From Arbacia lixula (taxonomy: Eukaryota; Echinodermata; Echinoidea; Arbacioida; Arbaciidae): a stretch of 64,000 nt of DNA. The stretch lies in assembly GCA_963669155.1 (NCBI GenBank), contig OZ022586.1, forward strand, positions 62,001 to 126,000, in the 5' to 3' direction. The notes under the pieces are model-generated. The model had not been told where the DNA came from, searched no databases, and saw only the letters and a program-made list of their open reading frames with translations. The position numbers were made by a program, and so were the translations under genes. Numbering within the stretch: position 1 is the first letter of the stretch; each line of letters opens with the position of its first letter. This document shows, piece by piece, positions 48,501 through 59,446 of the stretch.

Positions 48501-51500
48501 TGTATGAAATCTCACTCATAGATTCATAAACCTTTCTTAGGAAAAGAGAAGGGCTATCCCAGCTTGGAACACCTCATTTTGTAGTGACAAAAGCTGTGAA
48601 AAGCTGTCTGCTATTGCGTATTGTCTCAGGTCTCTAGGCTTCATGGACCGATAGGTTTTGGATGGCCTGTCAAGAATCTACTCAATATCTATCTATCAAT
48701 GTAATTCTGCTCAAAGTCAGTTTCCAGTTTTATAATGAGAGGGAAGTTTTTGAACAATGGATTTTTACCATATAAGGGAAAAAACTTACATGTAAAAGGG
48801 CTACCTTGTCTTCAGTGCTCAAGGTGACATTCATGTACATGTACATTACCTTATCAAAACATTACAAAGTTAAAAGAAACTCTCATACAAAAATGTGTAT
48901 TGAAGCAGAACTTTGTTGGTCAACATAAAGGCTGAGATTAAACATCCGTTTTTTAAGGGTTGGTACATGAATTTGCAGAGAAGTTCCATAAAATTGCATT
49001 TAGTCCAATTTAAACTTCCTGCGGTCTGCTCTGTAAGAAATCAAGATCAAGAACTCACATGATGTGGCCTAGACAGGGTGTTGTAGGCTTCTAGCTGTGA
49101 GAAGCAGATATGAGTGTATGAAGGAGAAGATGAACAGAACTGTGACATCACTCCGATATCTGAAGTCACTATACATTACCTGCACGCATCTCACCCACCC
49201 CATTTCAGACATAATGTGAGCTGATAATTAGGTTCAGCCCTGGTCCAACCCCCTTCCTGCCCTCCACTAATCTCATTTCTCTTTCCCCCTTGGTCTATAC
49301 ATCACCCCAAATTTTTGAAGATTAACATGAGGAGCTTTGGCAGGGAACCCACATATGTTATCTTCTGTGAGCTTGGCTCCATGTGATATGTGGTACGCTC
49401 TGTGGCAGAAGGGTGCTAGATTCACTCTAGTCGCTATGGTTTATAACACGGTTTAATTCAAATTAAATTAGATAAAACCATGGTCCCAAATCATAGTAAA
49501 ATGGTATGAATTCAGGACCCTTTGCCAAATTCACACGTTTATTACTGGATGTTTTAATTAGGGTGTGCGTCTGTGCGCTAAATCCAGCACACCTAAACCA
49601 TTTTTATGCCATGAAATCTACATAAAGCGTGGTCTGAAATTAAACTAACTCTCTGAGTTTGAGCCCTTGATACATTGATTAGAGCAAGCAAATAAATCAT
49701 CAATGCATCATTCTTTCTTTTCTTGGATTTTCTCCTCAGCCTGTTTCTGGATTAAGATGTTGCTGCTTTATATTACTAGTATGTATGAATGCATCATTTT
49801 GCCTGTCTTTATCTCCTCCCTCCTTCCCCTTCTTGGCCTTCTTGCCTCTAGTTGTGCGAGACCCCCTCACCCTATCGGTGGACTTCATGGTGAGGTTTGT
49901 GGGGCAGATTGCAGCAGCTCAGGGTCTGCAGCACTCCCAGGAAGATCACCTTGATCTCATCCAGGCAGTCGACCAAGCACAGGTCAGTACAGCCTTGCAT
50001 TGGGTTTCAGTCCTTTCTCAGTCATCTCTAGCTCTCATTGTCACCCTCTCTTAGCACAGGGAAAGAAGGGTTTAGTAAGTTTGCTTTTGCTAATATTGTT
50101 ATTGGTCTGTGTACTCTGACAGCTTTTTTTCACCCTGTACAGAGAATTATTCTTCTCTCTGTACAGGGTGATTTAAGATGTCAGAATCGACAGACCAAAA
50201 TGCATTTGCTCCCATTAAAACAATATGATATTATTTTTATTTCATGTTCATTTCAACTTAAATTATTGTTTTCTTTGTATTTTACGTCATCTCTAGTCTC
50301 CAATATATTTATGTTAAGTTCACTAAAGCTGAAGGTGAAAGTTAAGGAATTGATGTAGTGTATCCCTTTTTTCAGGCAAAACTAAAGTTTTCGATACAGT
50401 AATGAAAAATACAGCATATAGATCATATTTATAATATTTGTTCATATTTATAATATTTGAAATGTAACAATGACATTGGATTTACGTAAATAAGGCATGA
50501 AGAACATACTATTTGTTGCTTGCGTCTCATCCTCATCTTATTTGTCACATGCAAAATAACAGTTATGATGATATACCTTATTTGCCTGTATGATGATGTC
50601 TTACAGCAAAGATGATTAGATACTTCCATGCATGGAGCATTAATCTGATTAAGATTAGATTGTGATGCTCCAAAGAACATCACCTTTAATGAATATAGTA
50701 TAGAGGCACGCATTTTTCACCCCCCCCCAAAAAAAAAGAAAAAAAAGAAAAAAAAGAAAAAAAAGAAGAAACTGCAGGGTTGTGTCAAAGTTGTTTTCTA
50801 CAAGTAGACGTAAAGGATGACCAATAGCATATTTATGTCTTTCTTTTTTCTTTTTTTATTAGATGGACGGCCAGTTCAAGCTGGCTGAGAGTGACCAGGA
50901 CTTTGTCACCCTCAACCTATCCAAGTACGGCATGAAGATCCTGGAGAAGCCCCCCCAAGACAGATACCTGGCTCAGCCTGGAGTCAGGCCACCACAGGTC
51001 AGTTAGTAACTGATAGACAGGTCACCACAGGTCAATTAGTAACTGATAGACAGGTCACCACAGGTCAATTAGTAGCAGAGAGTCAGGTCACCACAGGTCA
51101 CTTAGTCATGGGCTCAGTTTAGAGTCTGGCCATCACAGGTCAGGCTCCTGGTTCAGTCTAGAGTCAGGCCACTACGGGTCAGCTAGTAACCAAAAGTCAG
51201 GTCACTACAGGTCAGTTAGTAATGTGAGAGTCAGGTTACCACAGGTCAGTTAGTAATGTGAGAGTCGGGTTACTATAGGTCAGATAGTAACAGAGCGTCA
51301 GATGGCCACACGTTTTAAATTAGTTTTTTTAAACCTTAACATACTTTTACCCTCTTTTGTGGTAAATTTAAATGTATGATTGAGAATCTTGTTTTAAGAG
51401 CAATATATAATTGTTTGGGGAAGAAGCTGTGGATTGATTGATAATGCAGATATCAAACCATGTGCCCTTTTTTTCTTAAAACATCACAGGTAGTCCGACG

Positions 51501-54500
51501 GAGACATGGACTTGTAGAAATAATCCGAGCCGTTCATTACGAAGACAGCCTCGGGAGGCAGCTGATGGCCGTCAAGCTTGGCCAGGAGGGAGAAGAAGTC
51601 TATGACTGTTTACTGTTTGAATGTACTCACCAAGTAAGAACTCTATCACACCACTACCAACAAAAAAACTTTATAATGAAAAAAGGCAGCTTGTGACTAC
51701 CTGGGCCATGTTGCATACTTTAGTTTTTAACTATTGTAACTTCCATTGATGGTAACTGTTATAACAACAGCAGTAAAACTGAGAGCTCATTGGCTGCTAT
51801 CATGGTAATTACTATTTATGGTAAGTAATGACAATTCGAGGTAAATATGCAACAGGGTCCAGAAAGGAGAAGTTTATATGAGTAATGCTTTATCTGTGAA
51901 TGTGTTATCCTGGCAAGAACATGTTAAATCTTAACCCTATATAGCTGGGCTATATGAAATCACATGATTAGGGAAGCACAAACATACCACTGCTGCCACC
52001 AACTATGATTGTGTTGTGAAAACAACACTGGAGGGCAGCTACAGCTTACTCTCGATACAACGAGCACGGATATAACGAGGTTTCGTTATAACGAGAGAAA
52101 TCTCTCGGTCCCAAAATGTCTACATGCAAACCTATGGTGCAACACGTCGCTTACAACGAGCACGGTTACAACGAGATTTCGTTATAACGAGCTTATTCTG
52201 TTGACCCCAATACAAAGAAAAACATAACAATTGCGTCCCGTTACAACGAGTAAGGAAAAATCGAACTTTATAATGAAAAAAGGCAGCTTGTGACTACCTG
52301 GGCCATGTTGCATACTTTAGTTTTTAACTATTGTAACTTCCATTGATGGTAACTGTTATAACAACAGCAGTAAAACTGAGAGCTCATTGGCTGCTATCAT
52401 GGTAATTACTATTTATGGTAAGTAATGACAATTCGAGGTAAATATGCAACAGGGTCCAGAAAGGAGAAGTTTATATGAGTAATGCTTTATCTGTGAATGT
52501 GTTATCCTGGCAAGAACATGTTAAATCTTAACCCTATATAGCTGGGCTATATGAAATCACATGATTAGGGAAGCACAAACATACCACTGCTGCCACCAAC
52601 TATGATTGTGTTGTGAAAACAACACTGGAGGGCAGCTACAGCTTACTCTCGATACAACGAGCACGGATATAACGAGGTTTCGTTATAACGAGAGAAATCT
52701 CTCGGTCCCAAAATGTCTACATGCAAACCTATGGTGCAACACGTCGCTTACAACGAGCACGGTTACAACGAGATTTCGTTATAACGAGCTTATTCTGTTG
52801 ACCCCAATACAAAGAAAAACATAACAATTGCGTCCCGTTACAACGAGTAAGGAAAAATCGAGACATGAAAACACCGGCACCGCAAGGAGCCAGACGCGCA
52901 TCTTGTAATACACGTCCACACAACGCGAGCATATGCACAGTTTCTAATACATCACTCCTTCGTGATCGCACAGCGTGCATTGAAAGCACATGGTTTCCAA
53001 GTCCGATGCCATCACGGCAATACGGCGCGTGCTGAATTGGGGGTGCACAGTTTCTGATACATCACTCCTTCGCACAGCGTACGTATATTGAAAGCACATG
53101 GTTTCCAAGTCCGATCCCATCACGGCAATCAATGACACGGTGCGTGCTGAATTGGGGGTGTGTCTGATGAGCAGCGATTGATTGGGTTTCTTGACAAAAA
53201 CAAATGTGATCTCGGACGGGTGAAGAATATTTCACACACTAAAATATGACAACGAAAGATTTGAAGTGATAATAAAATATTCTTCTCGAAATTAGAATAC
53301 CGCTGGAAATCATCACGATACAAAATGAAATACACGTATAAGCACCCAGGGCAGAACCCCCTCGTAATAATTTTGGAATGACCCACAAAGAAAGTGCCGA
53401 TCATAACGGTGTTGGTACGTCGTTGTGCAATAGCTAACAGACGAGCGAGACGCTCTTATCTAACTCCACCTTCCCCTCATTTCCCGGCCGTTCAACCCGT
53501 TGCGCCGCCTGTTCTCTTGTTTGTCCAAACAACGAAATCGCATGTTTTCTTGTCCAGCAGATTACGATTACAATTGACTTGTTAATTTAATGCAAAATAA
53601 CACCCATCGTGTCGGGAATGGTCTATGATTTATTGAATGCAATTATTTATTAAAACGTCAAAAATATATCAAGGTAGGATGATGTGTTAAGCAAAAATAA
53701 ATCCCCTTTTCAGTTTGAAAACGCATGTTTCCAATCCCTTTTCAGTTAGATAACGCACGATCCAATCCCCCTTTTTCAGTTTGATAACGCATGTTTCCAA
53801 GACGGCTATGGATATGAAAACATAGTAAAACACAATGAACATGCAAGCACACATGTTTCAATGTATTTTATTGTTTTTTATTCTGTTTGGATATAATGAG
53901 GTTTCGTTATAACGAGGAAAAGGCCCTGGTCCCGACGACCTCGTTATATCGAGAGTAAGCTGTATTAGCATTCAGCTAGCCTAGGACAGGAAGTACTCTT
54001 TAAGTGTGCAACCAGGGCCTATCTTATAAAGAGGTTTGATTGATCGCAAATTGACTTATGATCGATATCTATCGTAACCCTGCACATCAGATATAGGGCA
54101 TTGGAATTGTGATTCCAATATACAACGCTTTAAAATATGGGGCCATAGTAAAGATATTGGGTTATTAGAGTATCAAATTACAGCGATTACAAACCACATC
54201 TCCCTTTTGAAACTTTCCTAGAAAAGTAGCTGGTAATTGTAAACCAGGGTTGGAAGGAAGTAGTGCAATAAAATAAACTCCTTCTGAAGCTAGTATGTGC
54301 AACCCATATTTCAAAGTGACAGTTTTCTGAGGGTTTTTCTTGTTGCATGGTCCTGTGTAATAAACAATTTCCTTTATTGTAACTCATATATAAAATGTGT
54401 CAATCCTACCTAAACTATGACAGAAAGTCTACCGTGACTCATAATTTGATCAGATCTCTCATTCCCTTCTGTTTGGCATTTTGACTTGATACCCTAAAGA

Positions 54501-54854
54501 CCCGGAGCACTACCTTCCAAGAAGTTTTGCTTTTATTAGGTCATAGTCAAAACGGGTTGGGGCCAGAGTAAGTCGATGATAAGTTACATCCATTCCCAAA
54601 CGTCCCAGCTGTGCTCATATTCCAACATATGGCACATTTTGTAGCCTCTTCTTACATATCCAAGATTCCTAATGTTATTTCTTAGTGTATCATCAAGCTA
54701 TCACTGATTATTCCCTTCTTCTATCGCTCCCTCCAAAGATACTTGTTACATAAGTCTTTCTGCCTCTTCACCTCTTATGCAGCCTCAGGCGACACAAATC
54801 TGCAAGTGCCTGGAGCTGCTCTTCAATGCTGTGTGCCAGTTTACGCCTCTGTAA
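30571..54854 (+). CDS. ITGB1BP1: ICAP-1 (integrin beta-1 binding protein 1) homologue, complete coding sequence in six exons
   Basis: ICAP-1 is a small cytoplasmic/nuclear PTB-domain adaptor that binds the NPxY motif of integrin beta-1 tails and of KRIT1, and keeps integrins inactive. Exons 30571-30717, 46781-46907, 49852-49982, 50863-50997, 51490-51633 and 54783-54854 have AG/GT borders and phases that fit, giving 251 codons (human about 200; the N-terminus is longer here). The start MFKRRREGG resembles the basic MFRKGKKRH start. It is followed by a disordered Pro/Ser/His/Gln-rich region and then a PTB domain: VDFMVRFVGQI, HLDLIQAVDQAQMDGQF, VTLNLSKYGMKI, RRRHGLVEIIRAVHYEDSLG, YDCLLFECTHQ, ATQICKCLELLFNAV. 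Human motifs SKYGIKV, YDDGLG and AICKVL align. Identification is from remembered family sequence. Confidence 0.9.
31665..31897. mobile_element. Miniature inverted-repeat element, 233 bp
   Basis: Terminal inverted repeats of about 60 bp: left GGGCAATTCAACAGGTTTGG, right reversed GGGCAATTCCACAAGTTTGG, both continuing to GAGTAACCAA and CTTCTTTATTT. AACA flanks each side (31661-31664 and 31898-31901) and may be the target duplication, though the left side is in a CAA run. Confidence 0.85.
32861..34291. repeat. Minisatellite, 52-bp unit, about 27 copies
   Basis: Unit AAGGGTTAAACTTGGTATGC, TGTCTGTAGACTGTCCATGC, AATGTGGCTTCA. Variation is limited to a few positions (ATGC/ATAC, CTGTCT/CTGGCT, CTGTCC/CTGCCC/CTCTCC). 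It lies in the intron; no exon has been recognised at either edge. Confidence 0.96.
37095..37690. repeat. Minisatellite, 49-bp unit, about 12 copies
   Basis: Unit TATGGTAGGCTTGCTCTACC, ACCTTGAATACATGGTGTTG, TCTCTTTTA. Each unit has an acceptor-like TTTTATATGGTAG and a donor-like ATGGTAGGC, but no recognised exon adjoins. Confidence 0.95.
39478..39529. repeat. (GA)n microsatellite
   Basis: About 25 uninterrupted GA dinucleotides. The following GTTTCCAGATGTAGTTGTCTTTGT resembles the sequence beside the GA tract at 43270 and at 39375, so GA tracts here may travel with a short interspersed sequence. Confidence 0.95.
42862..43268. repeat. GA/G-rich low-complexity tract
   Basis: Irregular GAGAGA, GGGGAGAG and poly-G runs ending in over 20 G. 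Open frames on both strands are repeat translations. Confidence 0.95.
45965..46735. repeat. CCA/CTA-rich trinucleotide tract before ITGB1BP1 exon 2
   Basis: About 770 bp of CCACCACTACCA-type repeats with few interruptions (AACAACAACAACGAC at 46128, CATGACCATGACCTCC at 46144). Nearly free of G on the plus strand. It ends about 45 bp from the acceptor at 46780. Confidence 0.95.
46781..46907 (+). CDS. ITGB1BP1: ITGB1BP1 coding exon 2
   Basis: 127 nt after CTTCCCACAG, ending CCTCCTT/GTAAGT in phase 1. It encodes PQVEAGYSYPPSAAPLRS and PGYKDNMVAERKPP, a low-complexity linker before the PTB domain, which is poorly conserved in the family. A CCA-rich repeat ends about 45 bp before the acceptor. Confidence 0.75.
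46908..49851 (+). other. ITGB1BP1 intron, nothing recognised
   Basis: 2.9 kb of non-coding sequence. A GC-richer patch at 48018-48190 has an open frame of 62 codons with no known content. No tandem array. Confidence 0.6.
49852..49982 (+). CDS. ITGB1BP1: ITGB1BP1 coding exon 3 (start of PTB domain)
   Basis: 131 nt after TTGCCTCTAG, phase 1 in and 0 out: VRDPLTLSVDFMVRFVGQI, then DHLDLIQAVDQAQ, matching AEFRIKYVGAI and GPLDLINYIDVAQQ of ICAP-1. Confidence 0.9.
49983..50862 (+). other. ITGB1BP1 intron with a short hairpin and A-rich tract
   Basis: 50112-50192 forms an imperfect inverted repeat: CTGACAG and TTTCACCCTGTACAGAGA pair with TCTCTGTACAGGGTGATTTA and GTCAG. An A-rich run (AAAAAAGA repeats) lies at 50729-50769. 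Confidence 0.65.
50863..50997 (+). CDS. ITGB1BP1: ITGB1BP1 coding exon 4
   Basis: 45 codons after TTTTTATTAG, phase 0: MDGQFKLAESDQDFVTLN, LSKYGMKILEKPPQDRY, LAQPGVRPPQ. SKYGMKI matches SKYGIKV of ICAP-1. It ends CCACCACAG/GTCAGT, and this edge is repeated downstream. Confidence 0.9.
50981..51310. repeat. Tandem repeat, about 35-bp unit, carrying the end of ITGB1BP1 exon 4 plus its donor
   Basis: About nine diverged copies of AGTCAGGTCACCACAG followed by GTCAGTTAGTAA. The first is the true exon edge (GGAGTCAGGCCACCACAG/GTCAGTTAG). Most later copies keep CACAGGTCA, a usable donor. Confidence 0.88.
51490..51633 (+). CDS. ITGB1BP1: ITGB1BP1 coding exon 5
   Basis: 48 codons after AACATCACAG, phase 0: VVRRRHGLVEIIRAVHYEDS, LGRQLMAVKLGQEGEE, VYDCLLFECTHQ, matching LHRHALYLIIRMVCYDDG and SLWVYQCN. 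This is the peptide-binding half of the PTB fold. Confidence 0.92.
51667..52860. repeat. Exact 597-bp tandem duplication
   Basis: 51667-52263 and 52264-52860 appear identical base for base. The unit starts 34 bp after the donor of ITGB1BP1 exon 5 and contains a whole miniature element and the left end of the pogo-like element, so it arose after both inserted, or is an assembly artefact. Confidence 0.93.
51700..51868. mobile_element. Miniature inverted-repeat element (second copy at 52297-52465)
   Basis: Ends CTGGGCCATGTTGCATACTT and, reversed, CTGGACCCTGTTGCATATTT, with inner TGGTAAC/GTTACCA-type repeats. Related in its ends to 24650-24805. Confidence 0.75.
52639..53962. mobile_element. Non-autonomous pogo/Tigger-like (Tc1/mariner) element
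   Basis: Ends are CAGCTTACTCTCGATACAAC on the left and, reversed, CAGCTTACTCTCGATATAAC on the right, both bordered by TA. Inside each end are repeated ATAACGAGG/TTTCGTTATAACGAG blocks, a pattern known from pogo-type ends. There is no transposase: the interior has a 117-bp-spaced duplication (52925-53160, GTTTCCAAGTCCGAT twice) and a three-copy repeat of TTTTCAGTTTGAAAACGCAT type (53700-53800). The left 220 bp also occurs at 52042-52263 through the 597-bp duplication. Confidence 0.75.
53963..54782 (+). other. Remainder of the last ITGB1BP1 intron
   Basis: Ordinary non-coding sequence up to the acceptor at 54782; pyrimidine-rich just before the exon. Confidence 0.6.
54783..54854 (+). CDS. ITGB1BP1: ITGB1BP1 last coding exon
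   Basis: Acceptor TATGCAG at 54782 gives PQATQICKCLELLFNAVC, QFTPL and a TAA stop at 54852. A second in-frame acceptor (CCTCAG, 54788) would drop PQ; the longer form matches the ICAP-1 spacing (CNSLEQAQAICK). The helix aligns with AQAICKVLSTAFDSV, the closing helix of the PTB domain. No polyadenylation signal could be assigned. Confidence 0.88.
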   Translation, partial: PQATQICKCLELLFNAVCQFTPL

Positions 54855-55638
54855 GGCCCTTTGCAGCTGGGGGACTGCCAATCACTCGTGCCTTAATGCG
54901 GCTCAGCCTCGCTGCCGCTCATAGTCTTCCACCTCAGCAGTATTTCACACAGTCGATCAAGTAGTTGTCATCACTGGCTCTGTGAAATGTGTGCTGCCTA
55001 CAATGTGCCAAACCACAAGGATAGGGAAGATGAGGGGCAAGACCACAAGATGTCAACATGCTTTGGAATTATATTTGAGATATTGCTGCCTTGTCTCACT
55101 GGAAGGAGAATTATTATGATTCCTTCTTTTTTTCCTCTCAAACGGCTAATAAGCAATGGAAAACAGTGACTTTTTCTTGTTCCAATAATCAAACATAACA
55201 TGAACTTCAAATGATGCTGCAATTGATCAAAATCAATTCAGTTGAAATACTTATTTATTGGTATAAGTTTGAGGAAGGAAGGGGTAAGTGGGCTTGGGCT
55301 ATGGCGTGCTACATATCCCCCTGTAGTCACACATTCATTTCTTGTGTTCACCAGTTCATGACAGGCCCTAGAAGGGTGGCATCAATGTGCGTCACAATTT
55401 TTTTTGAGAGTTTTGATAGCGTCACTTGTAACTCTGAATGAGGCAACAAAGCTAACTCTGTGTCATAGATTGTCTTTCTATCTCTGAGTCTTACCTTGTT
55501 TCCCACCAGTCTGTGTGAGAATCAGGAATCTGGGTGACTTGTTGAACTAGAAGAGCTTGGGTAAGAGCTGTCATATTTGTATCTTATTTGAATGAATTGA
55601 CTGAAGTATGATTGATCCATAGTCACATCCACTCTGAC

Positions 55639-55893
55639 ACTAGAATATACTCCATGTTACTACAAACTAATGCCTGATTGACAATCATCATTAGAATATA
55701 GTCCATGTTACTACTAACTAATGCCTGATTGACAATCATCATTAGAATATAGTCCATGTTACTACTAACTAATGCCTGATTGACAATCATCATTAGAATA
55801 TAGTCCATGTTACTACTAACTAATGCCTGATTGACAATCATCATTAGAATATAGTCCATGTTACTACTAACTAATGCCTGATTGACAATCATC
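55639..55893. repeat. Tandem repeat, 51-bp unit, five copies
   Basis: Unit ATTAGAATATAGTCCATGTT, ACTACTAACTAATGCCTGAT, TGACAATCATC at 55690, 55741, 55792 and 55843, plus a variant first copy. 51 is a multiple of 3, so the minus strand reads MMIVNQALVSSNMDYIL repeatedly. No known protein. Confidence 0.95.
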
Positions 55894-55914
55894 ATCCAAT
55901 CCTTATATTGTGTC

Positions 55915-56100
55915 TTGGTGGTGACAGTAATACGATACAAAGCTTCATGCATTCGTATATTCATTTCTTCATCCTTGATGCCCATTAGGATAGACCAAAT
56001 GCACCCCCCCTCCTCGGTGGTGACAGTAATACGATACAAAGCTTCATGCATTCGTATATTCATTTCTTCATCCTTGATGCCCATTTGGATAGACAAAATG
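55915..56100. repeat. 99-bp tandem duplication
   Basis: GGTGGTGACAGTAATACGAT to TGCCCATTAGGATAGAC is present twice (GTGACAG at 55921 and 56020), each followed by a C-run. Confidence 0.9.
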
Positions 56101-58960
56101 TACCCCCCCCCCCCCAGTTTGTTCTGATGGTTGAAGCCAAAGTGGACTGGTGCCAGGAATGAAATGTAATGTAATGCCTACTGGTTGGTCATTGAATGCT
56201 GTGATTTCAGTGAGCAGGGTAACAGCTTCAATGGACCGAGCTATATATTTACTGTATACGCTATATTATATTTCGTAGCGATTTCATTTCATGGATTTTG
56301 TGAGCGATTCATTGATCTCATAAAGATATGCACTTAATCACACATGTATCTATTTGCATGTATTTGGGAAATTCACCAACCATAAATTTAGCAACTTGCA
56401 AAATGTCTGACAAGTCTAAAATGTGAACACTATCTGTACGTGAGAAATATGGCGTATACAGTACTTTGTCTGCATGATGTGTCACATGATTATCTACCTG
56501 TAAATAGGAAAGAGAAGTACTGTAAGTTAGAAGTGTACATATATGTAACTAATATGCTGTATGAAATAGGTGATCATGATGTTGCTACTTAAAACAAATA
56601 TTCAATGCAGTTGTACTTAGTACATTTGAACAGATAATTATCTATGATTTGTTTCAGTATCTGAAATTAAATAGAGACTTGCTAGATTGTATTTTTTTGT
56701 ATTAATATAATGTTGCATCCAAGTTATATTTTATGATTTGTCATGTAGATTTGAGTACACATTTTGAAATAATTCAATCAAATTCAATAATCAGAAATGT
56801 ACAATCAATGCTTGTTAGTGTGCTCTTTCTCTTCTCAATGTGTGATTCAATTGGTTTTGTCTTATCTTTGCTTCTGAAAAGTATTGAAAAGCAATATGTA
56901 CCAATGTTAGTTACTACTTAGGGTGGGGAGTGGAGTACTTGTGATGTGTCTCAACCTCAGCATTTCATTTATAATATCTCATTACCTGTACTCCCCTACA
57001 AACTTTAGCTTAGTATCACAAAAGAAACTAGATGACAGTAAAGTTGAGATTGAGCAAAGCCCATGTTACACTGTACACATTGCATAGGAGCAGGTGTCAC
57101 TCCACATTCACACTGATGTGAGAAAGGCTCAATGTACTTAGATTACAATGATGATATTTCAAAGTCGGCTTTCTACATGTCTAAAAAAAAATACCCGAAA
57201 ACACAGAACTCATTAATGTCCTCCAATTGTCATCAAGATGGAAGAATGCAGTTTAGGTTTTCTGAATACAAATAATCATGTATGAGATATCCTAACATGG
57301 AATTTTGAATGATGTTTTAAAGCTGGTAATCTAGCTAGGGCTAGCCAGTGCAATGTCACTTTTATTTGAAGCTGATGTAATTTTGTCTGTATATATTTGA
57401 TTGCCATGATTTTCTGGCAAACTGGCCAGTAGATATTATCTTTACTGTCAATGGCTCTTTATGCTTAAGTAGTGATTGTGTTAAATTGATTTTGATTGAT
57501 TTTGATATCATAACTTCCAACAAATATGTCTTCCATCTAAAATCAGTTTTATCTATTTGCTAGCTGTTTTCATAAGGCTTGTCAATGCCTTTTATTTTAA
57601 ATTGGCCAACCAATCTTTAATTTATTGAGTGTGAGATACTGCTTACTTCTAGATGTGTGTCATAATTATTTGTTCTGCATGAAAGTAATGAGCTTGTGTC
57701 TTGGGTAGTCACATACAAATGCTAACCTTGGTACACAAACACCAGTGGTTGTTCTGTACACATTAAAGGTGATGTAGCTATTTTGTAGACATTACAACCT
57801 AAAGAAGCACAGACATGAATAGATTCAGTTTGTGAGTATGGCCTCTGTATTACAGAGGTCCTGCCTTGGCTGTCTGCAGGTAACCCTTTCTGAGCCAGAT
57901 GAAATGCTGCTCTATGGGATTTGTGTACATCAGTGGTCTCAACAATGCACATATGGCCCACACAGAGTGAAAGCAAACCCTGGAGATTAATACAATGGAA
58001 TACAAGCACATCAAATCAGAAAACAGAGTGGCATCAGTTTTTGTCGGTCATATGATAGAGTTGTGAAATCATGAAACTTTATCCTCATGAATTGGTGACC
58101 ACTAACCTTCATAGGTAGCTCCATTGGTTTGACATGACCTACTGTATGGAATGGCCATTGTTCTTGTGTACCACGCACAAACAAGACAATAACCAAGGCA
58201 TCACTTGTGTACCTTTGTTTTAGCACACTTACAGGGTGAGTGGTTACACTTTTTAAGCACATAAACTTTCTTATGATATGTCTGATTATGATCCCTACAT
58301 TTTCATTGTTATGCTTCCATTCAATTTGAATTGATTGAAATTGCAATTCCTTCCACTAGAAGTAAGTTTCCACATCATATATTCCGACAACATTTGTTGA
58401 ATTATTTTCATTTATATACCTCCAAATTAATCCACTTGCTATGTAGAACTCAGACGATGGATATAAATCCATCGAGGTAGATTGCTTTGAGAAACTTCAC
58501 ATGATCAATCAAAAAGTTGGGATATGTTGATATTCTTACATGGCTCATTGTCCATCAACTGCATCCCAAAGACCTGCAATAGATCTTACACAATTGTACC
58601 AAGTGATCGATTGATTGATTGATTGCACAACGTTGCAATGGAAACATCTCACTACATAGGGAAAGTGAGAGCAAATGAGATCCATAAAGTGATCTTCTTT
58701 TTCTTTCAGTATGCAGAGACTATTAACAAAATGGCCTGTTCTTGCAGATATTTTCATATCTTGATTAGTGTGTGTTTCTTCATAGATTCATAGGAGAACT
58801 CTATTTAGCCAGCCTGGATTGTAAAATAAAGATAAACTTGTTACTCTTTTATAGCATATCATGAATTACACTGTGTTTTTTCTGCGTTTTCATCTGTATT
58901 AAGCTTATCAATATGAAGTAAGAATCTTCAGAAAGAGTGTGTGTGTGTTAATATGATAAA

Positions 58961-58962
58961 TG

Positions 58963-59001
<39 letters not shown>

Positions 59002-59014
59002 GCAGAGAGAGAGA

Positions 59015-59081
<67 letters not shown>

Positions 59082-59410
59082 GGGGGAGGGGTGGAGTTAG
59101 GGGAAGATCTATGTTTTGTCGGTAGATGGCAGCATTTCCCTGATAGTCGAACTGATATTAATTGGCGGAAAGTCTTACTACTAGGTGTTAAAAAAACATT
59201 TGACATTGAAATAAAATGTCACAAATGTACATCAATTTTCTTTTTGATGTGTCAATTTGAGCTTGATTTGATTTGAAACGGATTTTTTTTATATGATTTC
59301 AAAAGTGTCATTTTTGTTCTGTTGTTACACCTAGTACTATCAACAATACAGCAGATACGTATAACCATCTTTCTAATTGCACTGGTAAGTATGTGTGGGT
59401 ATGTATGTGG

Positions 59411-59446
<36 letters not shown>

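Larger units (their letters stand above)
54855..58960. other. Downstream of ITGB1BP1: 3' UTR and intergenic, no gene recognised
   Basis: The 3' end of the transcript is not fixed; the AATAAA at 58826 is far away. A few open frames (for example minus-strand 57722-58009 and 58011-58346) contain nothing I recognise. The tandem repeats at 55639-56100 are listed separately. Confidence 0.5.

Noticed and set aside
57900..57925. Shared TGCTCTATGGGATTTGTGT at 7428 and 57906
   Set aside because: Only about 20 bp match and the flanks differ; not enough to define a repeat family.
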